Below, one piece after another: positions 8,471 through 17,964 of a DNA stretch of 64,000 bases. The first letter of the stretch is position 1. The number at the start of each line of letters is the position of its first letter. This stretch comes from Sphingosinicella microcystinivorans (GTDB lineage Bacteria; Pseudomonadota; Alphaproteobacteria; Sphingomonadales; Sphingomonadaceae), in assembly GCF_003634215.1 (NCBI RefSeq), contig NZ_RBWX01000008.1, positions 496,001 to 560,000 of the forward strand, given 5' to 3'. A program made the position numbers and the translations under genes. The notes under the pieces are model-generated. The model saw only the letters and a program-made list of their open reading frames with translations, had not been told where the DNA came from and ran no database searches.

Positions 8471-10282
8471 ATGGGGAAATTTCTTAAGCGATATCTTGCC
8501 ATAACTGGGGTGCTCACACTTATCACCGTGAGCATGCCTCTTATGGCGTCAATGTTCATCGTCTCCATAATCTTGATCATCCCAGGATTGGCACTCATGT
8601 TCGCGCCCACGGCATTTCTGTGGGGTGTCGTTTACAGCCTGTTCTATTGGCTCGCGTTTCGCTTCGTCGGCACGCTCGGCGCAGCAATGTCTGCCCTCGT
8701 GCTGACGCCTGCAGTACTTTGGCTCATTCCACAGCACTCGATTACTGCGACTGAAGCAGAGCTGGAGAAGTACGCCCTCCCAGCCGTGAAGGCGCAAGGC
8801 TTGATCCAACCGGCCGGGGACATCCGCATTGATGAACAGTTCGGTGGTTGGGAGATAAAGTGTGGTAGCCGATGCCTTTCCCTTCTCTTTGAACCGAAGG
8901 TACGCAGCGTCACGATCAATCGGACAGAAACGCGCACTTGGGAGCAACTTCGGGCCGGCAGCACTCTTCAGACGGCGAGAGCCAAAACATTCCGATTGCG
9001 CAAAGCCGGACAATGCGGAGACGATTGGCGGGAACCCGACGATACGCTTTTGGGCTACTACGGGCGAAATCATAAGGACAATCTGGCCATCTCCACGGAT
9101 TTCAAACGCCGGCTTACGACGGATGCTTGTCTTGCGGAGGAGGAGCCAATGGAGCGACATGACATGCTGCTGCGTCAGGCACGCTGGCATTCAGAAGGCC
9201 CGCCCAATTCCAGTGCGTGGACGTTTTCTCCGCAAAATGTTCGTGTCACCTTGGAAGAGATACGTGCCGGCACCGGAGAGATTCTGTTCCGGACCGTCAA
9301 CATCAGCAGTCTTGGTTTGTTCGCTCCCCTGAACATTGGTCCAGACGGCGGGCTCGCCAACCCCCATTTCGGCTGGGAGCGCACGCAAATGACCACGAAA
9401 GACTCTTCAGCCGAAAGCGATGTGCAAGGTGCGGTCGATGATGCGCTCGCCGTGCGACGTTCCGTTGATAAGGCGCGTGTTCTTGAAGAAACGCGGCTCA
9501 CGATTTCCGCGGCTCTCGACAATCCGGCTTTTCCGGAAACGGCCATTATTTTCGAAGCCGTGGAGGGTTATCTGAGCCAGCTGAACAGGCTGACCGTATC
9601 TGAGCGCGACCTGCAACTGGTACAGCGCCTGATCCGTGATCCCCGTTTTTCAGATCTGCCCGGTGCTTATCACCTGCCCAACCTCTTCGGCAGTGATGAC
9701 CTGAACGCTCTTCGACCCGACATTGCCCGTAAACTTGCTTCTCCTGCACCTGCGATCCAGCCGGGCCCAACCAACCTCGGGACAGCGCTTGAAAACTGGC
9801 CTGAAGCGAGTTTTGCAACGCTTCTTCCGGATGAAGCCGCTCTCTTGCAGGATGCGAGGCTGCGTCCCCGGGCAAATGGACTGATTGTTCGTCTGTCCGA
9901 TGGCGGTGCACCTGCGGCGGGTCTGTTGACCACCATTCTTGACGAACATTTGGCTTTGTATTCGGGGTTTGATCGAAGCAAACTCCGCCAACGCGAAAAC
10001 CAACGCGAATACGAAGCGCACCGCGCGACGATGGAAGCGGCGGTCAAGGGCCTGTGTCGGATGGGACCAGCGGCGTCGGGGCAACTCCATAGACTATTGA
10101 AGATTGAGGATCGCCTGCCCTTCAAAGCGTTCGATCGCATGGACTGGGACCGAATGATGGCCCGGGTTGGCAAGCCTTTGGAAGCCATCCGCAAGCCGGA
10201 AAGCCTCGGCGGTAGTGATGAGAAATACCGAGATAACTTGCGCAGGGCCGTGCGACGCCCGTCGAGCGAGATACGCTGCTAG
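8471..10282 (+). CDS. Membrane-anchored protein of unknown function
   Basis: I do not recognise this 603-residue protein. The first 90 residues hold two or three hydrophobic segments (around 10-30, 32-55 and 62-85). After them comes a long soluble region with CGSRCLS near residue 135 and several acidic helical stretches. No catalytic motif is obvious. Its codon use looks less GC-biased than that of the flanking genes, with many A/T third positions, and it splits nadA from the peptidase/nadC pair. Both points suggest recent acquisition. The ATG at 8471 is followed by a plausible membrane start. It could be a polymorphic surface or stress protein, but nothing in the sequence proves it. Confidence 0.72.
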   Translation: MGKFLKRYLAITGVLTLITVSMPLMASMFIVSIILIIPGLALMFAPTAFLWGVVYSLFYWLAFRFVGTLGAAMSALVLTPAVLWLIPQHSITATEAELEKYALPAVKAQGLIQPAGDIRIDEQFGGWEIKCGSRCLSLLFEPKVRSVTINRTETRTWEQLRAGSTLQTARAKTFRLRKAGQCGDDWREPDDTLLGYYGRNHKDNLAISTDFKRRLTTDACLAEEEPMERHDMLLRQARWHSEGPPNSSAWTFSPQNVRVTLEEIRAGTGEILFRTVNISSLGLFAPLNIGPDGGLANPHFGWERTQMTTKDSSAESDVQGAVDDALAVRRSVDKARVLEETRLTISAALDNPAFPETAIIFEAVEGYLSQLNRLTVSERDLQLVQRLIRDPRFSDLPGAYHLPNLFGSDDLNALRPDIARKLASPAPAIQPGPTNLGTALENWPEASFATLLPDEAALLQDARLRPRANGLIVRLSDGGAPAAGLLTTILDEHLALYSGFDRSKLRQRENQREYEAHRATMEAAVKGLCRMGPAASGQLHRLLKIEDRLPFKAFDRMDWDRMMARVGKPLEAIRKPESLGGSDEKYRDNLRRAVRRPSSEIRC

Positions 10283-10408
10283 GACCGATCACTACCGCTA
10301 CGCGACGTTCAGGTCTCCAACCGGTCCATCGCCCCCCGATTGACCCCGCCCCGAATCCGTTTCACTTGATGGGTCCGGCAACAAGCGTCTTGGGGACGAA
10401 CCGAATCC

Positions 10409-12508
10409 ATGCGTTTTTCCATTCTGTTGATGGCGGCTTTCACTCTGGCGACTGCACCTGCTGCGTACGCGGCTGAAGACGATCCCAACCTCTGGCTCGA
10501 AGAGGTAGACGGCGCCCGCGCGCTCGATCAGGTGCGCGCGTGGAATGCCGCTACCGAGAAGCGTCTGCAGACGGATAGTCCGGCGTTCAAGGCGCTGCAG
10601 GCCGAGATGCAGGCGATCCTTGAGGATGACAGCCGCATCGCCGTGCCCGAGGCGATTCTCGGGGACAAGGTGACGAACCTGTGGACGGATGCGAAGAACC
10701 CGCAGGGGCTGTGGCGCATCGCCGATCTCGACGCCTTCGCCGCCGGAAAGCCGGTGTGGCGTACGCTGATCGACCTCGATGCGATGTCGAAGGCGGACGG
10801 GCGGAAATGGGTGTGGAAGGGCGCCGCGTGCCTTGCGCCCGCTTATGCCCGCTGCATGGTCGGCCTGTCCGACGGCGGCTCCGACGCGCTCGTCTACCGC
10901 GAATTCGACATGGAGGCGGGCGCCTTCGTGGAGGGCGGCTTTGAGACGCCCGAGGCGAAGGGCGACGTCGCGTGGGTCGATCTCGACCGGCTGATGATCG
11001 CCACCGCGCACGGCGGAGACGTGACCGAATCGGGCTACCCGCGTCAGGTCCGCCTGTGGAAACGTGGCACGCCGATGGCGGAGGCTACGCTCCTCGCCGA
11101 GGGCAAGGCCAGCGACATGGGCATGGATGCGAGCGCAACCGACAGCGAAGGCCGCATGTGGCCACGCATCACGCGCCATCCCGATTTCTGGACCGCCGAG
11201 ACCTTCCACCTGAACCTGGACGGCACGCTCATTCGTTCGCCGCTGCCGGAAACGGCGACGATCGAGGACATGCTCGGCAGCCGCGTCGTCGCGCTGCTGC
11301 ACAAGGATTGGGTTTACGGCGGCAAGACCTATGCGGCGGGCGCGCTCGTCGCCTATGACGCGGCGACGCTCGTCGTCGGGGGTCCGGCGGCGGTCGAGCA
11401 GGTCTATGCGCCTTCGGGGAAACAGGCGATCGAGGCTGTCGTCGCGGGCAGCGGGCGCCTCTACGTGTCGCTGCTGGAGGATGTCGCCGGGCGGCTGATC
11501 GCGCTCACACCGACCGCAGCCGGCTGGACGGCGGAAACCGTGCCGGTGCCGCCGAACAGTGCGGTGACGCTCGCGGTGGCCGGGGGCGCGAACGACACCG
11601 CCTTCTACACGACCGAGAGCTTCGCCAGCCCCGAGACGCTGATGGCAGTGCGCGGCGGTGACACGCCCACGGAGGTCGCCGCGCTTCGGGCGTTCTTCGA
11701 TCCCGCCTCGATTTCCGTTGAGCAGCGCTTCGCAACCTCGAAGGACGGCACGCGCATCCCTTATTTCGTCGTGCGTCCGGCAGACGCGAAAGGCCCGCTG
11801 CCGACGATCATGCACGCCTACGGCGGCTTCCGGAGCGCGCAGAAGCCGACCTACCTCACCAAGAATCCCTACCAGATCGGCCCCGGCGGGCTATTCTGGC
11901 TGAAGGACGGCGGCAGCTTCGTGATCGCCAACATTCGCGGCGGCGGCGAATACGGCCCCGCGTGGCACGAGGCGGCGCTGCGCGAGAAGCGGCAGAACAG
12001 TTTCGACGATCTCTATGCCGTCGCCGAGGATCTGAAGCGTGCCGGGCTGACCTCGAAGCTTGGCGTTTCGGGCCGTTCGCAGGGCGGGATGCTCGTGGGC
12101 GTCGCGATGACGCAGCGGCCGGACCTCTTCGACGCCGTCATCATGGGCGTGCCGCTCGCGGACATGCTGCGCTACAACAGGCTGCTCGCGGGCGCATCGT
12201 GGATGGGCGAATACGGCAATCCCGACGTGGCGGAGGACCGCGCGTTCATCGCGAAATATTCGCCGTACCAGAACCTGCGCGCGGGCGCAAAATACCCGCC
12301 CGTCATCATCTATACGTCTACGAAGGACGACCGCGTCCACCCCGGCCACGCCCGGAAGTTCGCAGCAAGGCTCGCGCAGCAGGGCCATGCGTTCGACTAT
12401 TACGAAAACACCGAAGGCGGCCACACCGGCACCGCCAACGCCGCCGAGCACGCCTACCGCGCCGCGCTGATGCTGAACTTCGCCCGCCGGGAGCTGATGG
12501 GGAAATGA
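10409..12508 (+). CDS. Secreted prolyl oligopeptidase family serine peptidase (S9A)
   Basis: The 699-residue protein has a signal peptide of about 21 residues (MRFSILLMAAFTLATAPAAY). After it comes the start of the mature chain with DPNLWLEEVDGARALDQVRAWN, a propeller domain, and an alpha/beta hydrolase domain. The catalytic serine lies in GVSGRSQGGM, the aspartate in TSTKDDRVHPGH and the histidine in TEGGHTG, in the correct order. These are the S9A features for cleaving short proline-containing peptides, here probably in the periplasm. The stop overlaps the nadC start codon, indicating co-translation without an obvious pathway link. Confidence 0.95.
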   Translation: MRFSILLMAAFTLATAPAAYAAEDDPNLWLEEVDGARALDQVRAWNAATEKRLQTDSPAFKALQAEMQAILEDDSRIAVPEAILGDKVTNLWTDAKNPQGLWRIADLDAFAAGKPVWRTLIDLDAMSKADGRKWVWKGAACLAPAYARCMVGLSDGGSDALVYREFDMEAGAFVEGGFETPEAKGDVAWVDLDRLMIATAHGGDVTESGYPRQVRLWKRGTPMAEATLLAEGKASDMGMDASATDSEGRMWPRITRHPDFWTAETFHLNLDGTLIRSPLPETATIEDMLGSRVVALLHKDWVYGGKTYAAGALVAYDAATLVVGGPAAVEQVYAPSGKQAIEAVVAGSGRLYVSLLEDVAGRLIALTPTAAGWTAETVPVPPNSAVTLAVAGGANDTAFYTTESFASPETLMAVRGGDTPTEVAALRAFFDPASISVEQRFATSKDGTRIPYFVVRPADAKGPLPTIMHAYGGFRSAQKPTYLTKNPYQIGPGGLFWLKDGGSFVIANIRGGGEYGPAWHEAALREKRQNSFDDLYAVAEDLKRAGLTSKLGVSGRSQGGMLVGVAMTQRPDLFDAVIMGVPLADMLRYNRLLAGASWMGEYGNPDVAEDRAFIAKYSPYQNLRAGAKYPPVIIYTSTKDDRVHPGHARKFAARLAQQGHAFDYYENTEGGHTGTANAAEHAYRAALMLNFARRELMGK

Positions 12509-13350
12509 GCATGGAGATCGCAGGCTTCGACACGGAAGCTTTCGTGCGCGCCACGCTCGCCGAGGATCTGGGCGATGCGGGCGATATCACCTCCGCCGCC
12601 GTGATCCCGGCGGACGCGCGTTTCCACGGTGTGATGGACAGCCGCGACGCCATCGTCGTCGCCGGGCTCGACATCGCGGCCGCTTTTTTCCGCACGCTCG
12701 ACGCGGGTGTGGAGATCGAGATGCTGGCGAAGGATGGGGACCAGGTGTCCGCGGGCACCGACCTGATGCGGCTCTCCGGCCTTGCACGCGGCATGCTGAC
12801 CGCCGAGCGTTCGGCGCTCAACACCGTGCAGCACCTCTCCGGCATCGCGACGCTCACGCGCCTTTATGTAGACGCCATCGCCGACACGGGGACGATCCTG
12901 CTCGACACGCGCAAGACGATCCCCGGGCTTCGCGTGCTCGAAAAATACGCGACGCGCATGGGCGGCGCGCAGAACCATCGCATGGGGTTGTGGGACGCAG
13001 CGATGATCAAGGACAACCACGTCGCGGTGGCCGGCGGCGTCAGCGAGGCCGTGCGCCGCGCGAAGGACGCAGGCATCGCCAGCATCATTCTGGAGGTCGA
13101 CCGCGTGGACCAGATCGAGCCGGGGCTTGCGGCAGGCGCGACCCACCTGCTGCTCGACAATATGAGCGTTTCAGAACTCCGCGCAGCTGTCAGCCTCGTC
13201 GCGGGGCGCGTGCCCACCGAAGCATCGGGCGGGGTCAATCTCGATACGATCCGGGGCATCGCCGAAACCGGCGTCACCTATGTTTCGGTCGGGCGGATCA
13301 CCCAGTCCGCCCCCGCCGCCGACATCGGGCTCGACCTTGCGAGCGCCTGA
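12505..13350 (+). CDS. nadC: Nicotinate-nucleotide diphosphorylase (carboxylating) NadC
   Basis: The 281-residue enzyme converts quinolinate and PRPP to nicotinate mononucleotide. Diagnostic segments are EDLGDAGDITSAAV near the N-terminus, LDTRKTIPGLRVLEKYA, and GGAQNHRMGLWDAAMIKDNH, which carries the quinolinate-binding residues. EASGGVNLDTIRGIAETGV follows near the end. The ATG at 12505 overlaps the peptidase TGA; an alternative ATG sits at 12511. It works with NadA, encoded upstream in the same direction. Confidence 0.97.
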   Translation: MSMEIAGFDTEAFVRATLAEDLGDAGDITSAAVIPADARFHGVMDSRDAIVVAGLDIAAAFFRTLDAGVEIEMLAKDGDQVSAGTDLMRLSGLARGMLTAERSALNTVQHLSGIATLTRLYVDAIADTGTILLDTRKTIPGLRVLEKYATRMGGAQNHRMGLWDAAMIKDNHVAVAGGVSEAVRRAKDAGIASIILEVDRVDQIEPGLAAGATHLLLDNMSVSELRAAVSLVAGRVPTEASGGVNLDTIRGIAETGVTYVSVGRITQSAPAADIGLDLASA

Positions 13351-14044
13351 GCGCCTGCTGCTGGCGCTGTGCCTTGCCGCTTGCGGATCGACGGACGATT
13401 CCGGCGGCACCGCAACGGCGGAATGCAATATCCCCGCGAAGCTCGACCTGCCGCGCACCGCAAGCCTGCCGGACACAACACCGGACGCACCGGCAGCGGC
13501 CTATGTCCTTGCGATGTCGTGGTCGCCGGAATTCTGCCGCTTCCGCAAGGATGCGGACGCCCACGAGGGGCAGTGCAGGGACAACCATTTCGATTTCATC
13601 CTGCACGGCCTGTGGGTGGACAGCGCCTCCGGTGCTTCGCCGCGTGCCTGCGCGACGGCGGTGCCCGTGGGCGAAGCGCTCGTGCGCCAGCATTATTGCA
13701 TGATGCCTTCGGCGCAGCTGATGCAGCACCAGTGGGCCGCGCATGGCACCTGCGCATTTTCAAGCGCGGAGGCCTATTTCGGCGCGGCAAAATCGCTGTG
13801 GGACGGCGTGAAGCGCCCCGATCTCCGCACGCTTCGCGGCGAAACGCTGACAGCGGGGATGGTGCGCGAGGCGTTCGTGAAGGCCAACATCGGCCTCCCA
13901 ACCGAAGCGATCGCCGTGGCGCTCAACAAGCGCGGCTGGCTCACCGAAGTGCGCCTGTGCATGGACCTCGACTACAACTACGTCGCCTGCCGCGCACCGG
14001 GCGCGACGGATACGGCGCGCGTGCTTATCTGGCGCGGCGGGTGA
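13337..14044 (+). CDS. Ribonuclease T2 family lipoprotein with altered CAS II motif
   Basis: The likely start is the TTG at 13337, inside the nadC end, because it places RLLLALCLAAC as a lipoprotein signal. Earlier codons give a proline-rich leader without signal character. The 235-residue product has the T2 CAS I motif FILHGLWVD (H90) and CAS II HQWAAHGTC (H131, Q132, H136), plus conserved cysteines. RNase T2 enzymes use two histidines and a Glu/Lys in HEWxKHGTC. Here Glu is Gln and Lys is Ala, so activity may be weak or altered. Predicted location is periplasmic, lipid-anchored. Its 3' end overlaps the convergent DUF4112 gene by 20 bases. Confidence 0.85.
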   Translation: MRAPERLLLALCLAACGSTDDSGGTATAECNIPAKLDLPRTASLPDTTPDAPAAAYVLAMSWSPEFCRFRKDADAHEGQCRDNHFDFILHGLWVDSASGASPRACATAVPVGEALVRQHYCMMPSAQLMQHQWAAHGTCAFSSAEAYFGAAKSLWDGVKRPDLRTLRGETLTAGMVREAFVKANIGLPTEAIAVALNKRGWLTEVRLCMDLDYNYVACRAPGATDTARVLIWRGG

Positions 14045-14468
14045 TCGTGCCTTCCACCACCGCCGTCTTCGGGTGGTGCCGGTCGAGATGCTTCTTGATG
14101 ATGCGAAGGTTGCGCGTGTTCGACCGGAACAGCACATCCATCGCATCGCCGAGCAGCGGCACGAAGCCGATCGCGGTGTCGAGCAGCGTATTTCCGGCCA
14201 TGCGGGCAAGGTGCCAGCGTGACATGCCAAGGTTGCGCGCTTCCCAGATGATATAGGCGGACATCAGCCCGGCGATGATGTCGCCGACGACGGGAACGAA
14301 GCCAAGAACAGCATCAAGGCCGATCTTGTAGCTGATGCCCGGCACGGTGATCGACCGTTCGAGCAGCACTTCAAGCGCCTCCACACGCGCGCGTACGGCG
14401 TGTGGATCGCGCGAATCGAACCCCGCGCGGGCCATCACCTCTTCAAACGCACGCTGATCGACGCTCAC
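14025..14468 (-). CDS. DUF4112 domain-containing membrane protein
   Basis: The 147-residue protein shows the DUF4112 pattern of two matched repeats: GLDAVLGFVPVVGDIIAGLMSAYIIWEA and, later, LLDTAIGFVPLLGDAMDVLFRSN. Each is a hydrophobic helix with a GFVP(V/L)(V/L)GD turn. The C-terminal KKHLDRHH tail is basic. Function is unknown in the family; it is a small inner-membrane protein. It is convergent with the RNase T2 gene and shares its last 20 bases. Confidence 0.87.
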   Translation of the reverse strand: MSVDQRAFEEVMARAGFDSRDPHAVRARVEALEVLLERSITVPGISYKIGLDAVLGFVPVVGDIIAGLMSAYIIWEARNLGMSRWHLARMAGNTLLDTAIGFVPLLGDAMDVLFRSNTRNLRIIKKHLDRHHPKTAVVEGTITRRAR

Positions 14469-14498
14469 CTGCAGCCTCCTTGAAAGCCTGTGGTTGCG

Positions 14499-15026
14499 CT
14501 ATTTGGTGACGACGGCTCCACATGCAAGACGCGGTCCCGCGTTTCCTGCCGGATCGCTGACACCGTCATCAGGCTTGGCGTGCACGACTACTGCCGCGCC
14601 GTCGGTATCCAGGATCGGTGTCTCGCCGCTGTAGAGCGTTGCGCCTTCGATGCGCGCCTCAACGCGCCCCACGCCGTCCGCACCGACAGTGACGTTCGGC
14701 AGGTCGCCCTTGTGCTGGCCGTGTTTCGCGCCCGTCGGGTTGAAGTGCGAACCTGCGGAGGTGAAGTCCGGCGCGGTGCAAAGACCGACACCGTGAACAT
14801 GGAAAGCGTACGTGCCGGCGGGCCAGCCTTCGAGCACAAGCCCGACATCGACGCCGCCCCGCGCTTCGGTGAGCACCGCGCGACCCTTCGTGGCGCCATC
14901 CTTGTCGAGAAGCTGCGCATAGGCCGCGGGCGGCGGCGCAGCCGGCGCCGCGGGCTGTTCAGCCTTGCTCGCGCAAGCGCCGGCCATCAGGGCGGCCAAA
15001 GGGATGAGGCTGGTGGAAACGCGCAT
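14499..15026 (-). CDS. sodC: Cu/Zn superoxide dismutase family protein
   Basis: I use the ATG at 15026, giving 175 residues with an N-terminal export signal (MRVSTSLIPLAALMAGACAS) that may be a lipobox. The alternative start 12 codons earlier would bury the signal. Copper ligands appear in FHVHG and SHFNP, the zinc-loop histidines and aspartate in AKHGQHKGD, and the last copper histidine in VVVHAKPDD. The disulfide cysteines are in GVGLC and RLACG. All metal ligands are present, so an active periplasmic superoxide dismutase is expected. An Ala/Pro-rich linker follows the signal. Confidence 0.93.
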   Translation of the reverse strand: MRVSTSLIPLAALMAGACASKAEQPAAPAAPPPAAYAQLLDKDGATKGRAVLTEARGGVDVGLVLEGWPAGTYAFHVHGVGLCTAPDFTSAGSHFNPTGAKHGQHKGDLPNVTVGADGVGRVEARIEGATLYSGETPILDTDGAAVVVHAKPDDGVSDPAGNAGPRLACGAVVTK

Positions 15027-15095
15027 GATCGGTCTGTCCCCTGTATTGGTATGGCAGATCAACGCACTGTGGCGCTTATGGTTTCGCGCGCAACC

Positions 15096-16517
15096 TCAAT
15101 CCATGGACTTGACGATTTCCTCGACCATTTTTTTGGCGTCGGCGAGAAGCATCATGGTGTTGTCGCGGTAGAAGAGTTCGTTGTCGACACCGGCATAGCC
15201 GACGCCCCCCATCGAGCGCTTGATGAACAGCACAGTCTTCGCCTTTTCGACGTCGAGCACGGGCATGCCGTAGATCGGTGAGGTCTTGTCGGTCTTCGCC
15301 GCCGGATTGGTGACATCGTTGGCACCGATCACGAACGCGACGTCGGCCTGGCCGAAGTCCGTGTTGATATCCTCGAGCTCGAACACCTCGTCATAGGGCA
15401 CGTTCGCTTCCGCGAGCAGCACGTTCATGTGCCCCGGCATGCGGCCCGCCACGGGGTGGATCGCATAGCGCACGTCGACGCCGTGCTCCTTCAGCTTGTC
15501 GCCCATCTCGCGCAGCACGTGCTGCGCCTGCGCCACCGCCATGCCGTAGCCCGGCACGATGATGACCTTCTCGGCATTCTGCATCAGGAACGCGGCGTCC
15601 TCTGCGGAGCCGCGCTTCCACGGACGGTCGATCGCCGCTGCGGCACCCGCGGGGCCGGCCTCTGCACCGAAGCCGCCTGCGATGACGCTGATGAAGCTGC
15701 GGTTCATGGCGCGGCACATGATGTAGCTGAGGATCGCGCCCGACGAGCCCACGAGCGCGCCGGTGATGATCATCGCGGTGTTCTGCAGCGTGAAGCCCAT
15801 CGCAGCAGCCGCCCAGCCCGAATAGCTGTTCAGCATCGAGACGACGACGGGCATGTCCGCGCCGCCGATCGGGATGATGAGCAGGAAGCCGATGAGGAAG
15901 GCAAGGCCCGTTACCGTCCAGAAAATCCAGGCGTCGGGTGACGGTTCAAGCGTGAACCATGCGATAAGCCCGAGAATGCCGACCAGCGTGCCGAGGTTGA
16001 TCACATGCCGGAGAGGCAGCAGGATCGGCGCGCCCGACATGTTGCCATTGAGCTTCAGGAACGCGATGACCGATCCTGAGAAGGTGATCGCGCCGATCGC
16101 GATGCCGAGCCCCATCTCGACGCGGCTGACCGCGAAAATCTCACCGTCCGCGCCCGCGATGCCGAACGCCTGCGGGTTGAGGAACGCCGCCGCCGCTACA
16201 AGCACGGCGGCAAGGCCGACGAGGCTATGGAACGCTGCGACAAGCTGCGGCATCGCGGTCATGGCGATGCGCCGCGCGACGATGAAGCCGATGCCGCCGC
16301 CAAGGATGATCGCGGCTGCGATCTCCGGCAGAGAGGCGATCTCGTGCGTGGCGAGCGTCGTCGCCACGGCGAGCCCCATGCCGATCATGCCGTTGCGATT
16401 GCCCGCGCGGCTGGTCTCGGGCGAGGACAGGCCCCGAAGCGCCAGAATGAACAGGACCCCGGAGACGAGGTAAGCGAGAAGCGCCCATGCGGGCACAGCG
16501 GAAGCGACGTGTTCCAT
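15096..16517 (-). CDS. pntB: NAD(P) transhydrogenase subunit beta
   Basis: The 473-residue protein has about nine N-terminal membrane segments followed by the soluble NADP-binding domain III. That domain shows VIIVPGYGMAVAQAQH (GxGxxV fold), YAIHPVAGRMPGHMNVLLAEA, and FVIGANDVTNPAA, the residues that hold NADP. It couples hydride transfer between NADH and NADP to proton entry at the inner membrane and supplies NADPH. It lies third in a tightly spaced unit, six bases after the small subunit. Confidence 0.96.
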   Translation of the reverse strand: MEHVASAVPAWALLAYLVSGVLFILALRGLSSPETSRAGNRNGMIGMGLAVATTLATHEIASLPEIAAAIILGGGIGFIVARRIAMTAMPQLVAAFHSLVGLAAVLVAAAAFLNPQAFGIAGADGEIFAVSRVEMGLGIAIGAITFSGSVIAFLKLNGNMSGAPILLPLRHVINLGTLVGILGLIAWFTLEPSPDAWIFWTVTGLAFLIGFLLIIPIGGADMPVVVSMLNSYSGWAAAAMGFTLQNTAMIITGALVGSSGAILSYIMCRAMNRSFISVIAGGFGAEAGPAGAAAAIDRPWKRGSAEDAAFLMQNAEKVIIVPGYGMAVAQAQHVLREMGDKLKEHGVDVRYAIHPVAGRMPGHMNVLLAEANVPYDEVFELEDINTDFGQADVAFVIGANDVTNPAAKTDKTSPIYGMPVLDVEKAKTVLFIKRSMGGVGYAGVDNELFYRDNTMMLLADAKKMVEEIVKSMD

Positions 16518-16523
16518 CGGCGC

Positions 16524-16811
16524 TTAGCCCTTCTTCTCTTTTTTCTTGTACATGGCGAGCATCCGCTGCGTCACCGCGAAGCCGCCGAAGATGTTGACGC
16601 TGGCGAGCGCCACGGCGACGAGGCCGAGCCACTTGGCGACGCCCGAACCCGCGGCAAGCGCCGCGATCAGCGCGCCGACGATAATCACCGACGAAATCGC
16701 GTTCGTCACCGCCATCAGCGGCGTGTGCAGCGCCGGTGTGACCGACCAGACCACATAATAGCCCACGAAACAGGCCATTACGAAGATCGACAGGATCGAA
16801 ATGAAGTCCAT
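16524..16811 (-). CDS. NAD(P) transhydrogenase alpha subunit, membrane part
   Basis: This 95-residue hydrophobic protein corresponds to the C-terminal membrane domain of E. coli PntA, which in many alphaproteobacteria is a separate gene. It has about three transmembrane helices, including YYVVWSVTPALHTPLMAVTNAIS, the conserved domain II segment. It ends in a lysine-rich tail (MYKKKEKKG). It lies between the two large subunit genes with gaps of 3 and 6 bases. Confidence 0.93.
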   Translation of the reverse strand: MDFISILSIFVMACFVGYYVVWSVTPALHTPLMAVTNAISSVIIVGALIAALAAGSGVAKWLGLVAVALASVNIFGGFAVTQRMLAMYKKKEKKG

Positions 16812-16814
16812 GGC

Positions 16815-17957
16815 CTATGCTCCCCCCAGCACCGGATGGACGGCCTTGCCGTCCTTGGTCAGCCGCACGCCCTTCACGATCTCGTCGTCGTCGGGGAGCA
16901 CGGGCACCTTCGTGTCCTTGTCCCAGAAGGCGGACAGGAAGTTGAACAGGTTGCGTGCGTAGAGCAGCGAAGCGTCCGCCGCGAGGCGGCTGGGCACGTT
17001 CCTGTGCCCGACGATCTTGACGCCGTGCTTGACGACGATCTCGCCCGCCACCGCACCTTCCACGTTGCCGCCCGCCTCGACCGCGAGATCGATGATGACG
17101 CTGCCCGCGCGCATCGTGGCGAGCTGCGCGTCACTGACGAGGCGCGGCGCGGCGCGGCCCGGGATGAGCGCGGTGGTGATGACGATGTCCTGCTTGGCGA
17201 TGTGCGACGAGACGAGCTCGGCCTGCGCGGCCTTGTACTCGTCCGACATCTCCGTCGCGTAGCCGCCCGAGCCTTCGCCTTCGATGCCCTTCACGGCTTC
17301 GACGAAGATCGGCTTTGCGCCGAGCGACATGATCTGTTCCTTGGTCGCCGAGCGCACGTCCGTGGCCGAGACCTGCGCGCCGAGGCGCCGTGCGGTCGCG
17401 ATTGCCTGAAGCCCGGCGACACCGACGCCCATGATGAACACCTTCGCAGCAGAAACTGTGCCCGCCGCCGTCATCATCATCGGGAAGGCGCGGCCGTATT
17501 CCGCCGCCGCATCGAGAACCGCCTTGTATCCGGCAAGGTTCGACTGCGAGGAGAGCACGTCCATCGACTGCGCGCGCGTGATGCGCGGCATCAACTCCAT
17601 CGCCAGCGCCTCGTAGCCCGCAGCGGCATAGGCCTTCGCCCGGTCAGGGCTCGCCGCAGGCGCATGCATCGCCACGACGCGCGCACCCGGCGCAACACCT
17701 GCGAGCGACGCCGGTTCCGGCGCCTGCACGGCAAGCACGATACCCGCACCGCTGAGGATGGAAGCACGCGGCCCCACCTCGGCGCCTGCCGCCGCATAAT
17801 CGGCGTCCGCAATGCCCGACGCGAGACCCGCGCCCGATTCCACGGCAACCACAGCCCCCAGGCCGATGAATTTCTTCACCGTCTCAGGGCTTGCAGCGAC
17901 GCGGCGCTCAAAATCGGCGGTCTCACCAAGGACCGCGATCCGAACCGGCTGTGTCAC
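16815..17957 (-). CDS. Re/Si-specific NAD(P) transhydrogenase subunit alpha, soluble part
   Basis: The 380-residue cytoplasmic subunit carries the NADH-binding domain I. It resembles alanine dehydrogenase, with ERRVAASPETVKKF near the N-terminus, FIMGVGVAGLQAIATARRLGAQVSATDVR (Rossmann motif and the acidic residue after beta-2), and RAGSVIIDLAVEAGGNVE. It binds NADH and passes hydride to NADP on PntB. It follows the small cytochrome oxidase subunit gene by seven bases, so one transcript probably carries four genes. Confidence 0.95.
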   Translation of the reverse strand: MTQPVRIAVLGETADFERRVAASPETVKKFIGLGAVVAVESGAGLASGIADADYAAAGAEVGPRASILSGAGIVLAVQAPEPASLAGVAPGARVVAMHAPAASPDRAKAYAAAGYEALAMELMPRITRAQSMDVLSSQSNLAGYKAVLDAAAEYGRAFPMMMTAAGTVSAAKVFIMGVGVAGLQAIATARRLGAQVSATDVRSATKEQIMSLGAKPIFVEAVKGIEGEGSGGYATEMSDEYKAAQAELVSSHIAKQDIVITTALIPGRAAPRLVSDAQLATMRAGSVIIDLAVEAGGNVEGAVAGEIVVKHGVKIVGHRNVPSRLAADASLLYARNLFNFLSAFWDKDTKVPVLPDDDEIVKGVRLTKDGKAVHPVLGGA

Positions 17958-17964
17958 AGATCTA

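Noticed and set aside
10298-11815. Minus-strand 505-codon frame over the S9 peptidase gene
   Set aside because: Antisense shadow; the peptidase frame has a signal peptide and catalytic triad.
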